Shown: piece by piece, positions 63,860 to 64,000 of the stretch | Layout of the letters: each line of letters starts with the position of its first letter | Numbering within the stretch: the stretch's first letter is position 1 | Origin: Arachidicoccus ginsenosidivorans | GTDB lineage: Bacteria > Bacteroidota > Bacteroidia > Chitinophagales > Chitinophagaceae | Length of the DNA: 64,000 bases | NCBI RefSeq assembly: GCF_007971385.1 | Contig: NZ_CP042434.1 | Location: 1,240,001 to 1,304,000 of the forward strand | Direction of reading: 5' to 3' | Program-made: the position numbers and the translations under genes | The notes under the pieces: model-generated | Seen by the model: only the letters and a program-made list of their open reading frames with translations | What the model was told of the DNA's origin: nothing | Databases searched by the model: none

Positions 63860-64000
63860 ATGGATAATAAAAAAATTTATGTGATAGCAGGCTGTAATGG
63901 TGCGGGCAAAACAACCGCATCCTTTACTATATTACCTGATATTTTAGACTGTAAAGAATTTATCAATGCAGATGAAATAGCTCGTGGCCTCTCTCCTTTT
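63860..64000 (+). CDS. Zeta-toxin-like kinase, N-terminal part (cut by window end)
   Basis: 47 codons to the window edge. [20 protein letters not shown] has the Walker [10 protein letters not shown], and [20 protein letters not shown] is the substrate-proximal segment of the zeta-toxin/AAA family. Zeta toxins phosphorylate UDP-GlcNAc-type substrates; chromosomal relatives of this type are often of unknown activity. No antitoxin gene precedes it in the window; it may follow downstream. Confidence 0.75.
   Translation, partial: MDNKKIYVIAGCNGAGKTTASFTILPDILDCKEFINADEIARGLSPF

Overview
The window is a chromosomal segment of a Bacteroidota bacterium, most likely of the Chitinophagaceae type. The evidence is a SusC/SusD outer-membrane pair, a bacillithiol-type deacetylase (BshB1), families largely restricted to Bacteroidota (DUF4294, DUF3109, DUF5007), and many genes preceded by the Bacteroidota promoter element TAnnTTTG rather than an E. 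coli-type -10. No rRNA, tRNA or CRISPR array was recognised. This assignment is from gene content only.

Layout: 1-1194 holds the end of a DUF2975 gene, its HTH partner and poorly coding sequence. 1195-9980 is mostly housekeeping: lytic transglycosylase, gatA, tatA and a fatty-acid desaturase, then bshB1, a DUF4294 protein, holA (+) and recQ. 10171-14917 is a copper/metal island: an AraC regulator with an N-terminal CxxC segment, P-type ATPase CopA, a CopZ-like chaperone and a His-rich CDF transporter. 15091-23000 holds a GH78 alpha-L-rhamnosidase, ferritin, a voltage-gated-type K+ channel with a zinc ribbon, a serine hydrolase fused to a GH3 C-terminal domain, and an orphan DUF6088 (AbiEi-like) protein. 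23172-26012 is the rplM-rpsI-rpsB-tsf block. 28472-31167 is a mobile/defence patch: a tnpB insertion sequence splits an Rpn-type PD-(D/E)XK nuclease gene, beside a tandem copy of that gene's 3' end. 31914-38577 is a susC-susD-fasciclin-DUF5007 locus. 38986-45821 is mixed metabolism (sixA, pncB, esterase, ubiX, DUF3109, trmH-like, outer-membrane barrel). 47092-52056 is thrABC with a candidate Thr/Ile-rich leader peptide. 52142-55968 is a propeller-type sensor kinase and its response regulator. 56819-61038 holds a PIF1-like helicase with a C-terminal HTH and the haem genes hemH-hemJ. 61080-64000 is a second defence/toxin patch: a YhcG (DUF1016) nuclease relic, a nearly intact YhcG gene and the start of a zeta-toxin-like gene.

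Twelve reading-frame breaks occur in ten otherwise recognisable genes. Eleven are repaired by adding one base, usually in a short homopolymer; in tnpB removing one base (or adding two) repairs it. In nine of these genes both ends are in the window, and after repair all nine have a length divisible by three. I read most of these as consensus errors and annotate those genes over their full span. The real damage is the tnpB-interrupted rpn gene and the multiply mutated YhcG relic.

The items most worth a second look are the rpn/tnpB patch with its stand-alone Rpn C-terminal ORF, the candidate threonine attenuator, the YhcG/zeta patch with a 71-bp direct repeat and an operator-like dyad, three long near-perfect hairpins, and gatA, which seems to start at CTG.
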